Part shown: positions 62,202 to 64,000 of the stretch, piece by piece | Layout of the letters: every line of letters starts with the position of its first letter | Position numbering within the stretch: the stretch's first letter is position 1 | DNA from: DALYLB01 sp964468345 | GTDB taxonomy: Bacteria > Acidobacteriota > Blastocatellia > RBC074 | Direction of reading: 5' to 3' | Assembly: GCA_964468345.1 (NCBI GenBank) | Contig: CAYXVZ010000006.1 | Span: 62,001 to 126,000 of the forward strand | DNA: 64,000 nt | Notes under the pieces: generated by a model | Databases searched by the model: none | What the model was told of the DNA's origin: nothing | What the model saw: only the letters and a program-made list of their open reading frames with translations | Position numbers and translations under genes: made by a program

Positions 62202-64000
62202 ATGTTGCGAAACCTCGGCGTAGTACGGCGATTGCGAATCTGGCAGAAGCTGGTGCTGATCACGGTCATGATGGGACTGCCCATCCCGTTCATCACCTAT
62301 CTGCTGGTCGCGGAGAAAAACAAGAATATCGACGTCTCGCAGCGCGAGATTTACGGCGTGCAGTACCTGATCCCGCTCAAGAATCTCAGCCGCGAACTCG
62401 CCCGTTATCGTTCCCTGAGCTTCGCGGTTCTACGCGGGACGGCGACGTACAAAACGCAGGTGGAGGAATCCGCCAAACTGATCGACCAGCACTTCGGCAC
62501 GCTTGAAGAAATCGATCAACGAAAAATCGAGGCTGAACGCAAGACCTATGGCAGCCTGCTGCAAACGACGGGGCGGGTGCGCGTCGCCAGGAAAAAATGG
62601 GCGGCCATCAAATCGCGGGCGCTGACGGCGCGGGCCGAGGAACAGGCCGCGGATCTCTCGCAGCTCAACGGCGACATGATGGAACTGATGCGGCAGGTCG
62701 GCGATCAGTCCACGCTGATTCTGGATCCGGATCTGGATTCCTATTACCTGATGGAAGCGGTCGTCATCGGCCTTCCGGAAGTCGCCGACAAACTGGAAGA
62801 AATGCGCGGCCTCGGCCTGGGCATCGCGACCTCATCGTCCATCACCCAGCGCGAAATTGCGCGCATCAGCGAATTGCAGGGCGCCATCAGTTCCACCATG
62901 AACGGAACCATTCGCGGCCTTAATGAAGCCTATCGCTTCAATCCCAACCTGCTCGAAAAACATGGCGACCAGATTCGCGCCATTGAACGGGAAATCACGA
63001 ATTTTTCCCGCCTGATTCAGGACCGTCTGGTGGAAGCGAAATCCATCGATATTCCTCCCGCGGAGGTTTTCACCTTCGGCGCAACGCCGATCGATCAACT
63101 CGAACAATTTGAAAACTTGTCGATGGAAGACCTGGAAGCGGTCCTCAAAAAGCGCATCGCCACCATTGCGAGCCAACGCAACACGGCGCTCTGGGCCATC
63201 CTCGGCGGGCTTCTGGGCACGGTCCTGATCGTCTATCGGGTCGTTCGCGGAATCACCATGCAGCTCGGAGAGATCGGCGCGCTGATCAAGAACATCGACA
63301 AAGGCGAAATCGAAGCCCGCGCAAACGTCCTGTCCAACGATGAACTCGGCGAGACGGCGTTCGCATTCAACAACATGCTGGACGGCACGCGCGGCCTTCT
63401 GCAATCGCGGGATCAGCACGACCGGATTCAAAATTCGATCATGAAGCTGCTGGACGAAGTCAGCGGCGTCGCCGACGGCGATCTGACGAGCGAAGCCGAG
63501 GTATCGGATGACATCACCGGCGCAATGGCGGATGCATTCAACTATATGATCGCGGAACTGCGCCAGATCATCAGCCGGGTGCAGGACGTGACGGAAAAGG
63601 TCAATTCAAGCGCAACCCGCACCCAAAGCGAAACCGAGGAAATCGCCCGCGGCAGCCAGGAACAGGTGCAGCGGATTTCCCGCACCTCCGCCGCCCTCGA
63701 TCGCATGACGACGCAGATGCATCAGGTATCCGAGGACGCGGTCCTTTGCACAACGGTCGCGGACCAGGCGCTGGGCGCGGCCCGGCGCGGCGCCGACGCC
63801 GTGCAAAACACCGTCAAGGGCATGGCGCGCATTCAGGAACAGGTGCATGAAACCTCGAATCATATGCAACAGCTCGAAGAACGATCGCAAGAGATTGAAG
63901 AGATCGTGCAATTGATCGATGAAATCGCCGACCGCACGGGCGTGCTGGCTCTCAATGCTTCCATTCAGGCTTCGACCGCGGGCGAAGCGGGCGCGGGCTT
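62202..64000 (+). CDS. second methyl-accepting chemotaxis protein (PilJ-like), 3' end outside window
   Basis: The frame is open to the window edge (about 599 residues seen), starting 12 nt after the first receptor with Shine-Dalgarno AAAGGA. Helix 1 about 17-35, a helical periplasmic sensor (about 40-330, four-helix-bundle type, LIPLKNLSRELARYRSLSF), helix 2 about 332-350, HAMP (LSNDELGETAFAFNNML) and second HAMP-like GDLTSEAEVSDDITGAMADA; the signalling tip reads GVLALNASIQASTAGEAGAGF. The second HAMP and the trigger motif closely echo the first receptor, indicating duplication. Confidence 0.92.
   Translation, partial: MLRNLGVVRRLRIWQKLVLITVMMGLPIPFITYLLVAEKNKNIDVSQREIYGVQYLIPLKNLSRELARYRSLSFAVLRGTATYKTQVEESAKLIDQHFGTLEEIDQRKIEAERKTYGSLLQTTGRVRVARKKWAAIKSRALTARAEEQAADLSQLNGDMMELMRQVGDQSTLILDPDLDSYYLMEAVVIGLPEVADKLEEMRGLGLGIATSSSITQREIARISELQGAISSTMNGTIRGLNEAYRFNPNLLEKHGDQIRAIEREITNFSRLIQDRLVEAKSIDIPPAEVFTFGATPIDQLEQFENLSMEDLEAVLKKRIATIASQRNTALWAILGGLLGTVLIVYRVVRGITMQLGEIGALIKNIDKGEIEARANVLSNDELGETAFAFNNMLDGTRGLLQSRDQHDRIQNSIMKLLDEVSGVADGDLTSEAEVSDDITGAMADAFNYMIAELRQIISRVQDVTEKVNSSATRTQSETEEIARGSQEQVQRISRTSAALDRMTTQMHQVSEDAVLCTTVADQALGAARRGADAVQNTVKGMARIQEQVHETSNHMQQLEERSQEIEEIVQLIDEIADRTGVLALNASIQASTAGEAGAG

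Overview
The window looks like a chromosomal segment of a GC-rich (roughly 60%) Gram-negative-type bacterium, most likely an acidobacterium and possibly of a Blastocatellia-like lineage. The main reasons are a very large secreted VWFA protein of the acidobacterial type, a Ser/Thr kinase fused to a TolB-like domain and TPRs, a two-subunit methylmalonyl-CoA mutase, and a dcw cluster opened by mraZ. The phylum is reasonably supported; the class is inference. I see no rRNA, tRNA, CRISPR array, intact transposase or prophage.

Layout. 1-6.8 kb (minus strand): a cut-off S58 (DmpA-type) peptidase, a secreted/membrane protein pair, glutaredoxin plus citrate synthase, a CDGSH Fe-S protein, a small CPKC protein and a Gfo/Idh/MocA oxidoreductase. 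7.1-8.1 kb (plus): a bipartite acidic/histone-H1-like protein. 8.2-13.1 kb (minus): VWFA protein, pdxA, and an Hfq-like protein with a charged repetitive N-terminus. 13.8-32.1 kb (minus): the division and cell-wall cluster in transcription order mraZ, rsmH, ftsL-like, ftsI, murE, murF, mraY, murD, ftsW, murG, murC, ftsQ, ftsA, ftsZ. It has a clear promoter and a three-box MraZ operator; murB and ddl are absent.

32.5-43 kb (plus): a ZIP metal transporter, the catalytic subunit of methylmalonyl-CoA mutase, an active plus inactive M16 peptidase pair, a membrane Ser/Thr kinase, the B12-binding mutase subunit and a threonine-dehydratase-like enzyme. 43.2-55.6 kb (plus): a tightly packed MoxR / ABC transporter / DUF58 / VWA operon, probably an envelope system. 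56.5 kb to the end (plus): a TPR/coiled-coil membrane protein followed by a Pil-Chp-like chemosensory set (PilH-type receiver, CheW, two chemoreceptors, the second cut by the window end).

The most unusual global feature is a series of long, often perfect inverted repeats in the gaps between genes (arms up to 39-43 bp). Their arms are built from reiterated near-heptamer words. Different loci use unrelated words but the same architecture, and two of the elements run into the ends of coding sequences (MurE/MurF and MurD). A second striking feature is a perfect 12-bp hairpin whose 17-nt loop holds both the Shine-Dalgarno and the GTG start of rsmH.
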